From Alphaproteobacteria bacterium (GTDB lineage: Bacteria; Pseudomonadota; Alphaproteobacteria; Sphingomonadales; Rhodothalassiaceae), in NCBI GenBank assembly GCA_003694205.1, contig RFKS01000109.1, forward strand, positions 1-10,867: 10,867 nucleotides of DNA, written 5' to 3'. Position 1 is the first letter of the stretch, and each line of letters starts with the position of its first letter. Below are positions 1 through 7,976 of this stretch, in pieces. The notes under the pieces were generated by a model. That model had not been told where the DNA came from and searched no databases. It saw only the letters and a list, made by a program, of their open reading frames with translations. The translations under genes were made by a program, and so were the position numbers.

Positions 1-1059
<1,059 letters not shown>

Positions 1060-1073
1060 GGAGATGAGGGTGT

Positions 1074-1091
1074 GGCGGCCATGAGGCCGCC
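1074..1091 (+). other. Stem-loop between ctaD and ctaB
   Basis: A perfect 7-bp inverted repeat, GGCGGCC and GGCCGCC, flanks a 4-nt loop ATGA in the 50-bp gap between the ctaD stop and the ctaB start. No T-run follows, so it does not look like a classical intrinsic terminator. By inference it could slow 3' decay of the upstream ctaD message or partly reduce read-through, making ctaD more abundant than the assembly-factor genes. It may also simply be a chance feature of GC-rich DNA. Confidence 0.45.
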
Positions 1092-1109
1092 GTATCCGCG
1101 GGTCGCGCG

Positions 1110-2024
1110 ATGTCGAACGCAGCAACGACGGTGAAAGCGGGCCGGGTGCCGGTCGCCCATGGCGGCGGCGAGGCCCGCGACTATGTGCTGCTTTTGAAGC
1201 CGCGGGTGATGTCGCTCGTCCTTTTCACTGCCTTCGTCGGCATGAGCACGGCACCCGGCACGCTGCATCCGGTGCTGGCTTTCGCGGCGCTCCTCGCCAT
1301 CGCGGTTGGTGCCGGCGCTGCCGGGGCGCTCAACATGTGGTACGAGGCCGACCTCGATGCGAGAATGGCGCGTACGCGCAACCGGCCGCTGCCGGCGGGG
1401 CGCATGGCGCGCGGCGAGGCGCTCGCCTTCGGGCTTGTGCTTGCCGTCGCGGCGGTGGTCTTCATGGGTCTCGTCGTCAATCTCGTGGCGGCCGCGCTTC
1501 TCGCGCTCACCATCGCCTTCTATGTCGTCGTCTATACCATGTGGCTCAAGCGCCGCACGCCGCACAATATCGTCATCGGCGGTGCCGCTGGTGCCTTTCC
1601 GCCGCTCGTCGGCTATGCCGCGGTCAACGGCAATGTGACGCTCGATTCACTGGTCCTGTTCGCCATCATCTTCGTCTGGACGCCGCCGCATTTCTGGGCG
1701 CTGTCGCTCTTCTGCTCGCGGGACTATGCCCGCGCGGGGGTGCCGATGCTGCCGGTGGTCGCCGGCAAGGCGGCGACGCGGCGGCAGATCCTCGCCTATA
1801 GCGCACTCCTCGCGCCTTTGGGCGTCGCCCCTTATGCGATGGGCTTTGCCGGACCGGCCTACGGTCTTGTCGCGGCAGCACTCGGATCGGTTTTCCTGTA
1901 CCGGGCCTGGCGGGTGTGGCGTAGCCATGAGGGTGCGGAGCGGCAGCTTTTCGCCTTCTCCATCCTCTATCTCTTTCTTCTCTTTGCGACGCTCGGCGGC
2001 GAGCGTCTTGTCGGGGCTTTTTGA
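1110..2024 (+). CDS. ctaB: Heme O synthase (protoheme IX farnesyltransferase)
   Basis: UbiA-family membrane prenyltransferase that adds a farnesyl group to protoheme IX, giving heme O, the precursor of heme A for the oxidase. The 304-residue length is normal. The prenyl-diphosphate/Mg site is seen at residues 75-95 (N75, D81, D83, then RNRPLP), followed by the family motifs YTMWLKR (142-148), the GGAAGAFPP segment near 157-165 and [10 protein letters not shown] (190-199). Several hydrophobic helices span the rest. ATG at 1110 is the only usual start codon in this frame after the stop at 1065-1067, although it has no clear Shine-Dalgarno sequence. It follows ctaD by 50 bp, and its stop is one base from the next start (TGAGATG), so the small gene downstream is likely translationally coupled. 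Usual place in alphaproteobacterial cta operons. Confidence 0.96.
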   Translation: MSNAATTVKAGRVPVAHGGGEARDYVLLLKPRVMSLVLFTAFVGMSTAPGTLHPVLAFAALLAIAVGAGAAGALNMWYEADLDARMARTRNRPLPAGRMARGEALAFGLVLAVAAVVFMGLVVNLVAAALLALTIAFYVVVYTMWLKRRTPHNIVIGGAAGAFPPLVGYAAVNGNVTLDSLVLFAIIFVWTPPHFWALSLFCSRDYARAGVPMLPVVAGKAATRRQILAYSALLAPLGVAPYAMGFAGPAYGLVAAALGSVFLYRAWRVWRSHEGAERQLFAFSILYLFLLFATLGGERLVGAF

Positions 2025-2025
2025 G

Positions 2026-2151
2026 ATGGCGCTGTCGGATTACGAGAGGAAGCGGCGCTCGCGCAATAACGCGCTGGCGCTCCTACTCTTCGCCTTCGCC
2101 GTTCTTCTGTTCGTGATTTCCATCGTCAAATTCGAGGGTTTGTCCGGATGA
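2026..2151 (+). CDS. Small single-pass membrane protein, CoxF-like
   Basis: A 41-residue protein: a charged head MALSDYERKRRSRNN, one hydrophobic helix at about 15-34, and a short tail ending FEGLSG. The basic residues before the helix predict the N-terminus in the cytoplasm (positive-inside rule). It starts one base after the ctaB stop and its TGA overlaps the ctaG ATG (ATGA), so it is locked between two assembly-factor genes. Alphaproteobacterial cta operons commonly have a small membrane ORF at this place, called CoxF in some rhizobia, so I treat it as a genuine gene likely concerned with oxidase assembly. The link to CoxF rests on position and topology, not on a diagnostic motif, so I leave the symbol empty. 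The same frame is open further upstream over ctaB, but that part is a shadow. Confidence 0.8.
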   Translation: MALSDYERKRRSRNNALALLLFAFAVLLFVISIVKFEGLSG

Positions 2152-2726
2152 CGCCGCAGCAGAAAAAAAACCTTAAGGCGCTCCTGATCGCCGGCATCGC
2201 CCTCGGCGTCTCGTCCTCGCTCGCCATTTTCGCGGTGCCGCTCTATCGCATCTTCTGTCAGGTCACCGGCTATGGTGGCACCACGCAGGAAGCGAAAGCC
2301 GCGGACCGGCCGGTGCTCGACCGCGTGATGCAGGTGCGTTTCGACGGCAGCGTCGATCCTCATCTGCCATGGCGGTTCCACCCTCTGCAGCAGGTTGAGA
2401 CAGTGAAGGTGGGCGAGACCGGGATAGCATATTACGAGGCGACCAATCTCTCGGACCGGCCGATCACCGGCGCCGCGGTCTACAATGTGACGCCGCACAA
2501 GGCGGGGCTCTATTTCGCGAAGATCCAGTGTTTCTGCTTCACCGAACAGACCTTGCAACCGGGTGAAACGGTGAAGATGGGCGTCACCTATTTCGTTGAC
2601 CCGGCGATCGCCGAGGATCCGAACATGGACGGAGTGAGCGAGATCACCTTGTCCTACACCTTCTATTTTCGCAAATATGCCGACGAGCCGAAGGCAACCG
2701 CGAAAGCGGCTGTCGCAACGGAGTGA
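2148..2726 (+). CDS. ctaG: Cytochrome c oxidase assembly protein CtaG/Cox11 (CuB copper chaperone)
   Basis: Cox11-family protein that delivers Cu(I) to the CuB site of subunit I. 192 residues: a short cytoplasmic N-terminus, one transmembrane helix at about 10-32, then a periplasmic immunoglobulin-like domain. The copper-binding CFCF motif is at 128-131 and the additional conserved cysteine, in the RIFCQVTGYGGT segment, is Cys37. YFVDP at 148-152 matches the family. The start ATG overlaps the stop of the preceding small gene (ATGA), which supports this start. Codons 6-8 contain a run of eight A (2163-2170) that reads Lys-Lys-Asn, notable in GC-rich DNA. A 65-bp gap with no recognisable gene separates it from ctaE. 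Identification is secure. Confidence 0.96.
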   Translation: MTPQQKKNLKALLIAGIALGVSSSLAIFAVPLYRIFCQVTGYGGTTQEAKAADRPVLDRVMQVRFDGSVDPHLPWRFHPLQQVETVKVGETGIAYYEATNLSDRPITGAAVYNVTPHKAGLYFAKIQCFCFTEQTLQPGETVKMGVTYFVDPAIAEDPNMDGVSEITLSYTFYFRKYADEPKATAKAAVATE

Positions 2727-2791
2727 GAAGGCAAGTCCGGCCGGGGTGATCCCGATCATCAGAGTGACCGTGACCAACAGAGAGTGAGACC

Positions 2792-3598
2792 ATGGCGAGC
2801 AGCGTCAAACACCAATATCACCTCGTCGATCCGAGCCCGTGGCCGATCGTCGGCTCGATTTCGCTTCTGTTGCTGACGCTCGGTGGCGTCGGCGTGATGC
2901 ACGACATCCCCTATTCCGGCTATGTCGCCGGGCTCGGTTTCATCGGCGTGCTCTACACCATGTACGAATGGTGGTCGGACGTGGTGAAGGAGGCGCAGCA
3001 GGGCGACCACACGCCTGTCGTGCAGATCGGCCTGCGCTACGGCATGATTCTCTTCATCGCCTCCGAGGTGATGTTCTTCGTCGCCTGGTTCTGGGCCTAC
3101 TTCAATGCCGCCCTCTTTCCGACCGAGGCGGTGGGTGGCGTATGGCCGCCCGAGGGTATCATTACCTTCGATCCCTGGCACATTCCCTATATCAACACGC
3201 TCGTGCTGCTCCTCTCCGGCACGACCGTGACCTGGGCCCACCACTCGCTACTCCATGATGACCGCGAGGGCCTGAAGAAGGGGCTGTGGGCGACGGTCGG
3301 TCTCGGGCTCCTGTTCACGACGCTGCAGGCCTATGAGTACAGTATGGCGCCGTTCGGGCTTTCGAGCGGCATCTACGGCTCCACCTTCTTCCTTGCCACT
3401 GGCTTCCATGGTCTGCATGTGATCATCGGCACGATCTTCCTCGCGGTCTGCCTGCTGCGCGCCTACAAGGGCCATTTCACGCCGACCCAGCATTTCGGGC
3501 TCGAGGCGGCAGCCTGGTATTGGCACTTCGTCGATGTCGTGTGGCTGTTCCTCTTCAGCTGCATCTATGTCTGGGGGGCGGGGTCGGTCGTCCATTGA
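2792..3598 (+). CDS. ctaE: Cytochrome c oxidase subunit III
   Basis: Seven-helix structural subunit of the aa3 oxidase that stabilises subunit I and sustains proton uptake. 268 residues, close to the bovine and Paracoccus lengths. Diagnostic stretches: [12 protein letters not shown] at 7-18, YEWWSDV at 58-64, SEVMFF at 91-96 with the conserved membrane glutamate Glu92, WAHHSLL at 148-154, and [15 protein letters not shown] at 241-255. The start is ATG with an AG-rich stretch (agagagtgag) just upstream. The 65-bp leader from ctaG contains short symmetric stretches, but I see no convincing promoter. The stop overlaps the proposed TTG start of the next gene (TTGA). Identification is secure. Confidence 0.97.
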   Translation: MASSVKHQYHLVDPSPWPIVGSISLLLLTLGGVGVMHDIPYSGYVAGLGFIGVLYTMYEWWSDVVKEAQQGDHTPVVQIGLRYGMILFIASEVMFFVAWFWAYFNAALFPTEAVGGVWPPEGIITFDPWHIPYINTLVLLLSGTTVTWAHHSLLHDDREGLKKGLWATVGLGLLFTTLQAYEYSMAPFGLSSGIYGSTFFLATGFHGLHVIIGTIFLAVCLLRAYKGHFTPTQHFGLEAAAWYWHFVDVVWLFLFSCIYVWGAGSVVH

Positions 3599-4005
3599 GC
3601 GGGAATCGGGAGTCGGGGGGCTGGCCCCCTGTCTCGCCCTGGATCGCGGGGCCAAGATCCCGCTGTCCGCGCTGCGGGAAGGGAGCGCTGTTCGACGGCT
3701 TTCTCACGGTTCGCGAGAGCTGCGATGTATGCGGCCTCGATCTGTCGAAAGCGGATTCGGGGGACGGGCCCGCGATCTTCATCATGCTGGTGCTCGGCTT
3801 CGTGGTGACCGGGCTTGCGCTCTGGGTCGAGGTTACCTTCTCGCCGCCCTACTGGGTGCACGCGGTATTGTGGACGCCGCTCATTGCGCTTGGCTCGATC
3901 GGCTTGCTGCGGCCCTTCAAGGCGACCCTGATCGCGCTGCAATATGTTCACCGTGCGGCCGAAGGCCGGCTCGAGGACTCCGGCGACGGGCATGACGCGC
4001 ACTAG
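3595..4005 (+). CDS. DUF983 family zinc-ribbon membrane protein, probable TTG start
   Basis: 136 residues if started at TTG 3595. A short loop with two cysteine pairs, CPRC (24-27) and CDVC (43-46), looks like a small zinc ribbon; the ADSGDGPA segment (53-60) and two transmembrane helices (about 60-80 and 88-106) follow, the pattern of DUF983 proteins found beside ctaE in alphaproteobacteria. The molecular function is unknown; position suggests a role in oxidase assembly. No ATG lies in this frame between the ctaE stop and the first cysteine pair. TTG 3595 overlaps the ctaE TGA as TTGA and gives a normal-length N-terminus, so I prefer it. The alternatives, GTG 3541 or ATG 3520, lie inside ctaE and add residues foreign to the family. 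The 3' end overlaps the surf1 start by 14 bp. Confidence 0.85.
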   Translation: MSGNRESGGWPPVSPWIAGPRSRCPRCGKGALFDGFLTVRESCDVCGLDLSKADSGDGPAIFIMLVLGFVVTGLALWVEVTFSPPYWVHAVLWTPLIALGSIGLLRPFKATLIALQYVHRAAEGRLEDSGDGHDAH

Positions 4006-4696
4006 CCGCCGCTTTCGGCCAGGGATCGGCGCCAGCGTCCTCACGCTTCTTGGCCTCGCGCTTCTCATCGGGCTCGGTACCTGGCAGCTCCAGAGGCTCG
4101 CCTGGAAACAGGCGCTGCTTGCCGAGATTGCGGCGCGCACGACAGCGGCACCGGTGACGCTGCCGGCGCGGATTGCCGAGCCGCAGGACTGGCGCTATCG
4201 CCGGGTCACGGTCAGCGGGCATTTCGACCACGCGCACGAGATGCTGATCGCGGCCGGTCGCGGCTGGCAGGTGATCACGCCGCTCCTGCGCGACGGCGCA
4301 CCCGCGGTTTTCGTGGTGCGCGGTTTCGTTCCGGAGGCGAAACGATCACCCGATGCCCGCCCGGAGGGGCAGATTTCGGGGGGGGCGACCGTCACCGGGA
4401 TCGTCCGCCTGGCGCCATCGCGAAAGGGCTGGTTCACGCCCGAGAATGTGCCTGCTGCGGGGCGCTGGTACTGGCGCGATCTCGATGCCATGGCGCGGGC
4501 GGCAGGACTCGGTGAGGTACTGCCCGTTTTTGTCGAGGCGGAGGCGAGCGCGCCGGGCGGCTGGCCACAGGGCGGGGTCACCCGGCTCGACATTCCCAAT
4601 CACCATTTGCAATATGCCCTGACATGGTATGCGCTCGCACTGGTCCTTCTGGTGATCTATATCCTCGCGGGCGTGCGGCGGGCAAAGGAACGATGA
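3992..4696 (+). CDS. surf1: SURF1 family cytochrome c oxidase assembly protein
   Basis: Surf1 assists insertion of heme a into subunit I. 234 residues with the classic two-helix layout: transmembrane helix 1 at about 13-29 followed by GTWQLQRL (29-36), a periplasmic domain with YRRVTVSGHF (69-78), VITPL (94-98), RGFVP (110-114) and WYWRDLDAMARAAGL (159-173), then NHHLQYALTWY (203-213) leading into helix 2 (about 208-226). The histidine in this last motif corresponds to the heme ligand described for Paracoccus Surf1 (family knowledge). I chose ATG 3992, which leaves a short N-terminus before helix 1; ATG 3944 in the same frame would add 16 atypical residues inside the upstream gene. The stop overlaps the next start as ATGA. 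Confidence 0.93.
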   Translation: MTRTSRRFRPGIGASVLTLLGLALLIGLGTWQLQRLAWKQALLAEIAARTTAAPVTLPARIAEPQDWRYRRVTVSGHFDHAHEMLIAAGRGWQVITPLLRDGAPAVFVVRGFVPEAKRSPDARPEGQISGGATVTGIVRLAPSRKGWFTPENVPAAGRWYWRDLDAMARAAGLGEVLPVFVEAEASAPGGWPQGGVTRLDIPNHHLQYALTWYALALVLLVIYILAGVRRAKER

Positions 4697-6021
4697 AGAA
4701 GACCGAGCAAGGCATGCGCGATTCCCACCGACCCCTGCCGCCGCGCGAGGAGTCGGGCATCACCGATGTTCGGCTCACGACCCTCGGCAATGGCATCCGC
4801 GTCGTCAGCGATGCGCGACCGCACCTTGCCTCTGCCTCGGTGGGTGTCTGGGTGGACGCCGGGGCGCGCAATGAGAGCGCGGCCGAGAATGGCATCTCGC
4901 ACATGCTCGAGCACATGCTGTTCAAGGGAACGGCGCGGCGCAGTGCGCGGGCGATCGCGGAGGAGATCGAGAATGTCGGCGGGCACATGAACGCCTACAC
5001 CTCGCGCGATCACACAAGCTTCTATGCCAAGGTGCTGAAAGAGCATGTGCCGCTGGCGGTCGATATTCTGGCCGACATCCTGCAGCACAGCCTGCTCGAT
5101 CCAGAGGAAATCGCCCGCGAGCGCGAGGTGATCATCCAGGAGATCGGCCAGGCGCAGGACACGCCGGATGACATCGTTTTCGATCATCTGCAGGCCGCGG
5201 CCTTTCCTGATCAGCCCCTGGGGCGCCCCATTCTGGGAACCGAGGATCGCGTTGCCTCCTTCACCCGCGACGATCTCGCGGCCTATGTGGCGACGCATTA
5301 CCGGGCGCCCGCACTTGTCGTCGCGGGGTCCGGGAACATCGATCATGAGGCGCTGGTGGCATTGACTGCGGAATCGTTCACCGATCTGCCGCACGACCCG
5401 GGACCCGCTTTTGAGCCCGCCCGCTATCAGGGCGGTGAACACCGGGATCGGCGCGAGACCGAGCAGCTTCACCTCACCCTCGGCTTTCCCTCGGTGTCCT
5501 TTGAGGATCCCGACCATTATGCGGTGCAGGTCCTGTCCACGATTCTCGGCGGCGGCATGTCCTCGCGCCTGTTCCAGGAGATTCGCGAGACCCGCGGGCT
5601 CGCCTATTCGATCTATGCCTTTTCCGCTGCCCATGCCGATACCGGGCTCCTCGGCATCTATGCCGGCTCCTCCGACGAGGTCGCCGGAGAACTCGCACGG
5701 CTCATCGCCGAAGAGGTGAAGAAGCTCTGCGACGGGGTTGCCGGCCCCGAGCTCGAACGGGCCCGCACGCAGCTCAAGGCCGGGCTTCTGATGTCGCTCG
5801 AAAGCACGTCGTCTCGGATCGAGCAGCTGGCGCGCCAGGTGCTCGTCTTCGGCCGCGTCATCGATATCGAGGAGCTCGTGGCCCGTGTCGACGCGGTCGA
5901 TTCCGAGGCCGTTGCGCGGGCGGCACGGCGGATGCTTGTCGAGGGACCGCCGAGTCTCGCAACCGTCGGGCCGACGGGGAGCCTGCCCGACTATGACGGC
6001 CTTGTTGCCCTTTTCCGGTAA
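4693..6021 (+). CDS. M16 family zinc metallopeptidase, mitochondrial-processing-peptidase-like
   Basis: 442 residues with two M16 halves. The inverted zinc motif HMLEH gives His70, Glu73 and His74. The third ligand is Glu150, seven residues after the second-shell Glu143 (ERE...QE spacing as in pitrilysin), so the protein looks catalytically competent. The C-terminal half carries GGGMSSRLFQEIRETRGLAYS, the substrate-binding Arg/Tyr region of active M16B enzymes. No signal peptide or membrane helix is visible, so it should be cytoplasmic. The start at 4693 overlaps the surf1 stop (ATGA) and has AAAGGAA (4684-4690) just upstream; the open frame back to 4624 lies inside surf1. Many alphaproteobacteria have an M16 gene here, often after thrC, which is absent. 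The substrate is unknown. The last 31 bases overlap the end of the opposite-strand gene. Confidence 0.93.
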   Translation: MKKTEQGMRDSHRPLPPREESGITDVRLTTLGNGIRVVSDARPHLASASVGVWVDAGARNESAAENGISHMLEHMLFKGTARRSARAIAEEIENVGGHMNAYTSRDHTSFYAKVLKEHVPLAVDILADILQHSLLDPEEIAREREVIIQEIGQAQDTPDDIVFDHLQAAAFPDQPLGRPILGTEDRVASFTRDDLAAYVATHYRAPALVVAGSGNIDHEALVALTAESFTDLPHDPGPAFEPARYQGGEHRDRRETEQLHLTLGFPSVSFEDPDHYAVQVLSTILGGGMSSRLFQEIRETRGLAYSIYAFSAAHADTGLLGIYAGSSDEVAGELARLIAEEVKKLCDGVAGPELERARTQLKAGLLMSLESTSSRIEQLARQVLVFGRVIDIEELVARVDAVDSEAVARAARRMLVEGPPSLATVGPTGSLPDYDGLVALFR

Positions 6022-6659
6022 ATCATCGCGGCGCCGGGGGTCGGCCGCCTTGCTGCGGTCCGTGACAGCGCCCGTGCAATGTGGATGAGGACGGACAGCA
6101 GGAGCGCGGCGGCAAGCGCCGCAAGGAGGCCCTCATGGCCGAGCAGCTCGAGCCATATGCGCGTGCGTTCCGCGGTGTCCGCTGACAGCATGAGACGACG
6201 GGCAGCGGTCAGCGGCAGGACGATGGTGCTGAAAAGCACGAGGCCCCACCACCAGCGCAGGCGCAGGAGCAGCATCGCCTCCCGGTTCTCGTCGATGGCG
6301 CGGCTGTCCGCCACCGCTTCCAGAAGCTCACGCAGGACGCGGAAGGGCCAGACCCAGTTGGCGAATGGCACGAACCAAGCGATCACCGCTTGCGCCGGCG
6401 TGTAGCCCATCGGATACCCTTCCCCCATGAGATGCCGGTAGCTTGCCGCGAGCCAGCGCAAGAAGACGATCGCGGTGACGGCGAGGACGAGGAGCATGGC
6501 GACGGCGAGCACCTCGGGGCAGACCCATGGCGATGCTCCGGTGGCAGTTACCGCGGCATGCGATGCGAGCGCGGCGAGCACGAGGCAGCCTGCCGCTGCC
6601 CCACCGAGGGCGAGAAGAACGGGTTCCGCAGCAGGGCGCGTGAGGCCGGATGTGCTCAT
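5991..6659 (-). CDS. DUF4328 domain-containing membrane protein
   Basis: 222 residues with hydrophobic segments at about 14-36, 49-69, 90-105, 135-152 and 172-196. The middle holds the recognisable DUF4328 pattern: FLRWLAASYRHL (66-77), then YTPAQAVIAWFVPFANWVWPF (86-106) and VLRELLEA (108-115), with an RWWWGL segment (135-140) before the next helix. The function of the family is unknown. Its ATG overlaps the stop of the upstream paraoxonase gene as ATGA, with no separate Shine-Dalgarno sequence, so the two are probably transcribed and translated together. The C-terminal ten residues, rich in Arg and Lys, are encoded in the 31-bp overlap with the convergent M16 gene. DUF4328 assignment is by pattern recognition and moderately sure. 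Confidence 0.82.
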   Translation of the reverse strand: MSTSGLTRPAAEPVLLALGGAAAGCLVLAALASHAAVTATGASPWVCPEVLAVAMLLVLAVTAIVFLRWLAASYRHLMGEGYPMGYTPAQAVIAWFVPFANWVWPFRVLRELLEAVADSRAIDENREAMLLLRLRWWWGLVLFSTIVLPLTAARRLMLSADTAERTRIWLELLGHEGLLAALAAALLLSVLIHIARALSRTAARRPTPGAAMIYRKRATRPS

Positions 6660-7744
6660 GGCAATCGGCAGTCGAGCACCCTGTTGCCGAAGACGGCGCC
6701 GATGAGAAGCCGCCCCTCCTCATGGACCGCGACCGAGGCGGCGGAGAGCTCCCGACCGTCGTCGAGATAGACGGTTTTCCAGGCCGGCGCATCGCCACTT
6801 GCGCCGTCGATGCGGATCACCTCCGACGGCGACGGGGCATCGCCACCGGCAAGACGGGCGTTGATCGCGAGCAATCGCGGGTGACCCGTCGCCCAGAGCA
6901 CACCGTCTGCGTCGATACTCAGATTGTCCACGCCCATGGGCAGCTTGAGACGCCAGGATTTGCCGAGTGTCCCCCCGCCGGGCGCGCGGAAGAAGGCGTT
7001 CACGGCGCGACCGGTGATCTCGGCGACATAGATCCGGCTGCCGTCGGCGCTGCGCGCGATGCCATTCGCCATCGCGAGACCCTTGACGACCTCGCGGGCA
7101 CGGGCGCCGTCATAATAGACGACGCTCGCGAGCGGCAGCATGAGATAGCCTTCCAGCTTCCGGGCGAGAGATGAGCGGCTGCCGTAGAGATTGGTGAGGT
7201 AGAACTGCCGCGGTCCGACGGCGACGATGTCATTGGGATCGATGAAGAGGCTCGAGCGAACGGTTTCCACATGAACAAGGCGATGCCCGTCGTCGATGAC
7301 GCGGAAGATTTCGACGGCGTGCGTGTGCCCGTCGCGCCCGTGATTGACGACGAACAGCCGGCGCTCGCCGTCCGGTCCGATCCAGAGATCGAGACCGTGG
7401 GGAAAAAAGCTGTCGGGAGGCAGGGGCGCAAGGCGCTGCGGCACGGCGGCAGCGCCGTCGGCGAGCGACAGCAACAGGATGGCGCCATCGGGCGTGCCGT
7501 GATCCCGGGTGACCGCCAGCCGGTCGGCATTGGTGACATAGGCGAGCCGGCGCTCGGCATCGACAACGATGTCCTCCGGTCCCTCGAAGCCGGTGATCGC
7601 CGCGCAGGCACCGGGTCTCACCGTCTCGAGCCGGCGCAGCAGCCCCGCGGTATCGGCAAAGCGCCAGCCGGCGAGCACGAGGAGCACGAGAAGAAGGCCC
7701 GCTGCGATCCGGGGTCGTGTGAGAATCCGTCCCGCTTGCGCCAT
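6656..7744 (-). CDS. Paraoxonase (PON)-family arylesterase/lactonase, membrane-anchored
   Basis: 362-residue six-bladed beta-propeller homologous to vertebrate PON1-3, which hydrolyse lactones and aryl esters with Ca2+. Residues matching PON1 (its numbers in brackets): Glu57-Asp58 (53/54), His116 and His135 (115/134 dyad), Asn171 (168), Asn227 (224), Asp273-Asn274 (269/270), and Cys47 with Cys359 (42-353 disulfide). The free Cys284 of PON1 appears replaced by Gly287 in a GHP context. NDIVAVGP (171-178) and VVYYDGARAREVV are nearly identical to PON1. A hydrophobic segment at 13-28 looks like an uncleaved signal anchor placing the enzyme in the periplasm, fitting a disulfide. ATG 7744 has GGAGG six bases upstream; GTG 7777 would overlap the proposed -10 box. 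First gene of a two-gene operon, divergent from petA. Bacterial PONs are known quorum-signal lactonases; the substrate here is unknown. Confidence 0.88.
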   Translation of the reverse strand: MAQAGRILTRPRIAAGLLLVLLVLAGWRFADTAGLLRRLETVRPGACAAITGFEGPEDIVVDAERRLAYVTNADRLAVTRDHGTPDGAILLLSLADGAAAVPQRLAPLPPDSFFPHGLDLWIGPDGERRLFVVNHGRDGHTHAVEIFRVIDDGHRLVHVETVRSSLFIDPNDIVAVGPRQFYLTNLYGSRSSLARKLEGYLMLPLASVVYYDGARAREVVKGLAMANGIARSADGSRIYVAEITGRAVNAFFRAPGGGTLGKSWRLKLPMGVDNLSIDADGVLWATGHPRLLAINARLAGGDAPSPSEVIRIDGASGDAPAWKTVYLDDGRELSAASVAVHEEGRLLIGAVFGNRVLDCRLP

Positions 7745-7750
7745 GCGAAG

Positions 7751-7755
7751 CCTCC
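7751..7755 (-). promoter_or_regulatory. Shine-Dalgarno site fixing the paraoxonase start
   Basis: GGAGG on the minus strand, six bases before ATG 7744. It is a far better ribosome binding site than anything in front of the alternative in-frame GTG at 7777, so it decides the start. Confidence 0.8.
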
Positions 7756-7775
7756 AATGACGTGGCCACCAGCGC

Positions 7776-7805
7776 ACTCTAGATGAGAGGCTGCGCCACT
7801 GCCAA
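7776..7805 (-). promoter_or_regulatory. Candidate sigma70-type promoter for the paraoxonase-DUF4328 operon
   Basis: On the minus strand TTGGCA (7805-7800, five of six matches to the -35 consensus) is followed after 18 bases by TAGAGT (7781-7776, four of six matches to the -10 consensus). Transcription would start near 7769 and leave a leader of about 25 bases carrying the GGAGG site. Found by eye only; no transcript evidence. Confidence 0.4.
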
Positions 7806-7814
7806 GCATGCCGC

Positions 7815-7857
7815 CCGGTTTACCCATTGCAATCGCGCCGCGGCCTCGCTAAACCGG
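7815..7857. promoter_or_regulatory. Inverted repeat in the divergent pet/paraoxonase intergenic region
   Basis: Perfect 8-bp arms CCGGTTTA (7815-7822) and TAAACCGG (7850-7857) are separated by 27 bp that include the palindrome TTGCAA (7827-7832). It lies in the 232-bp region between divergent genes, just upstream of the candidate minus-strand promoter. A weak plus-strand promoter (TTGCAA, 17 bases, TAAACC) would have its -10 inside the right arm. A two-site operator for a regulator of one or both operons is a reasonable inference. The rest of 7745-7976 shows no gene and no strong promoter for petA that I can see. Confidence 0.35.
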
Positions 7858-7976
7858 CTCGGCACCTCCCTGCTGCGGCCATGGGCGCGTCCCGCGTGTC
7901 GGTGTGTCGCATCCACGGAAGGGTGTTCGGGCCCTAAGAAGGGCGAGTTCGTAAGGGCGGCTCGGGGATCGAGGGA

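Noticed and set aside
1081..1134. Short ORFs (ATG 1081, and ATG 1064 ending at 1084) ahead of ctaB as possible leader peptides
   Set aside because: They are 17 and 6 codons long, not informative in composition, and the first ATG lies in the loop of the hairpin; nothing supports translation.
4657..5634. Long open frame on the minus strand, 325 codons, opposite the M16 gene
   Set aside because: It is antisense to a clearly identified peptidase, has no recognisable domain, and long antisense frames are common in GC-rich coding DNA.
6650..7174. Plus-strand frame of 174 codons opposite the paraoxonase gene
   Set aside because: The minus strand encodes a complete PON-family protein with its catalytic residues, so the plus-strand frame is a shadow.
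7775..7777. GTG at 7777 as the start of the paraoxonase gene
   Set aside because: It has no ribosome binding site and overlaps the candidate -10 box; ATG 7744 has GGAGG at ideal spacing.
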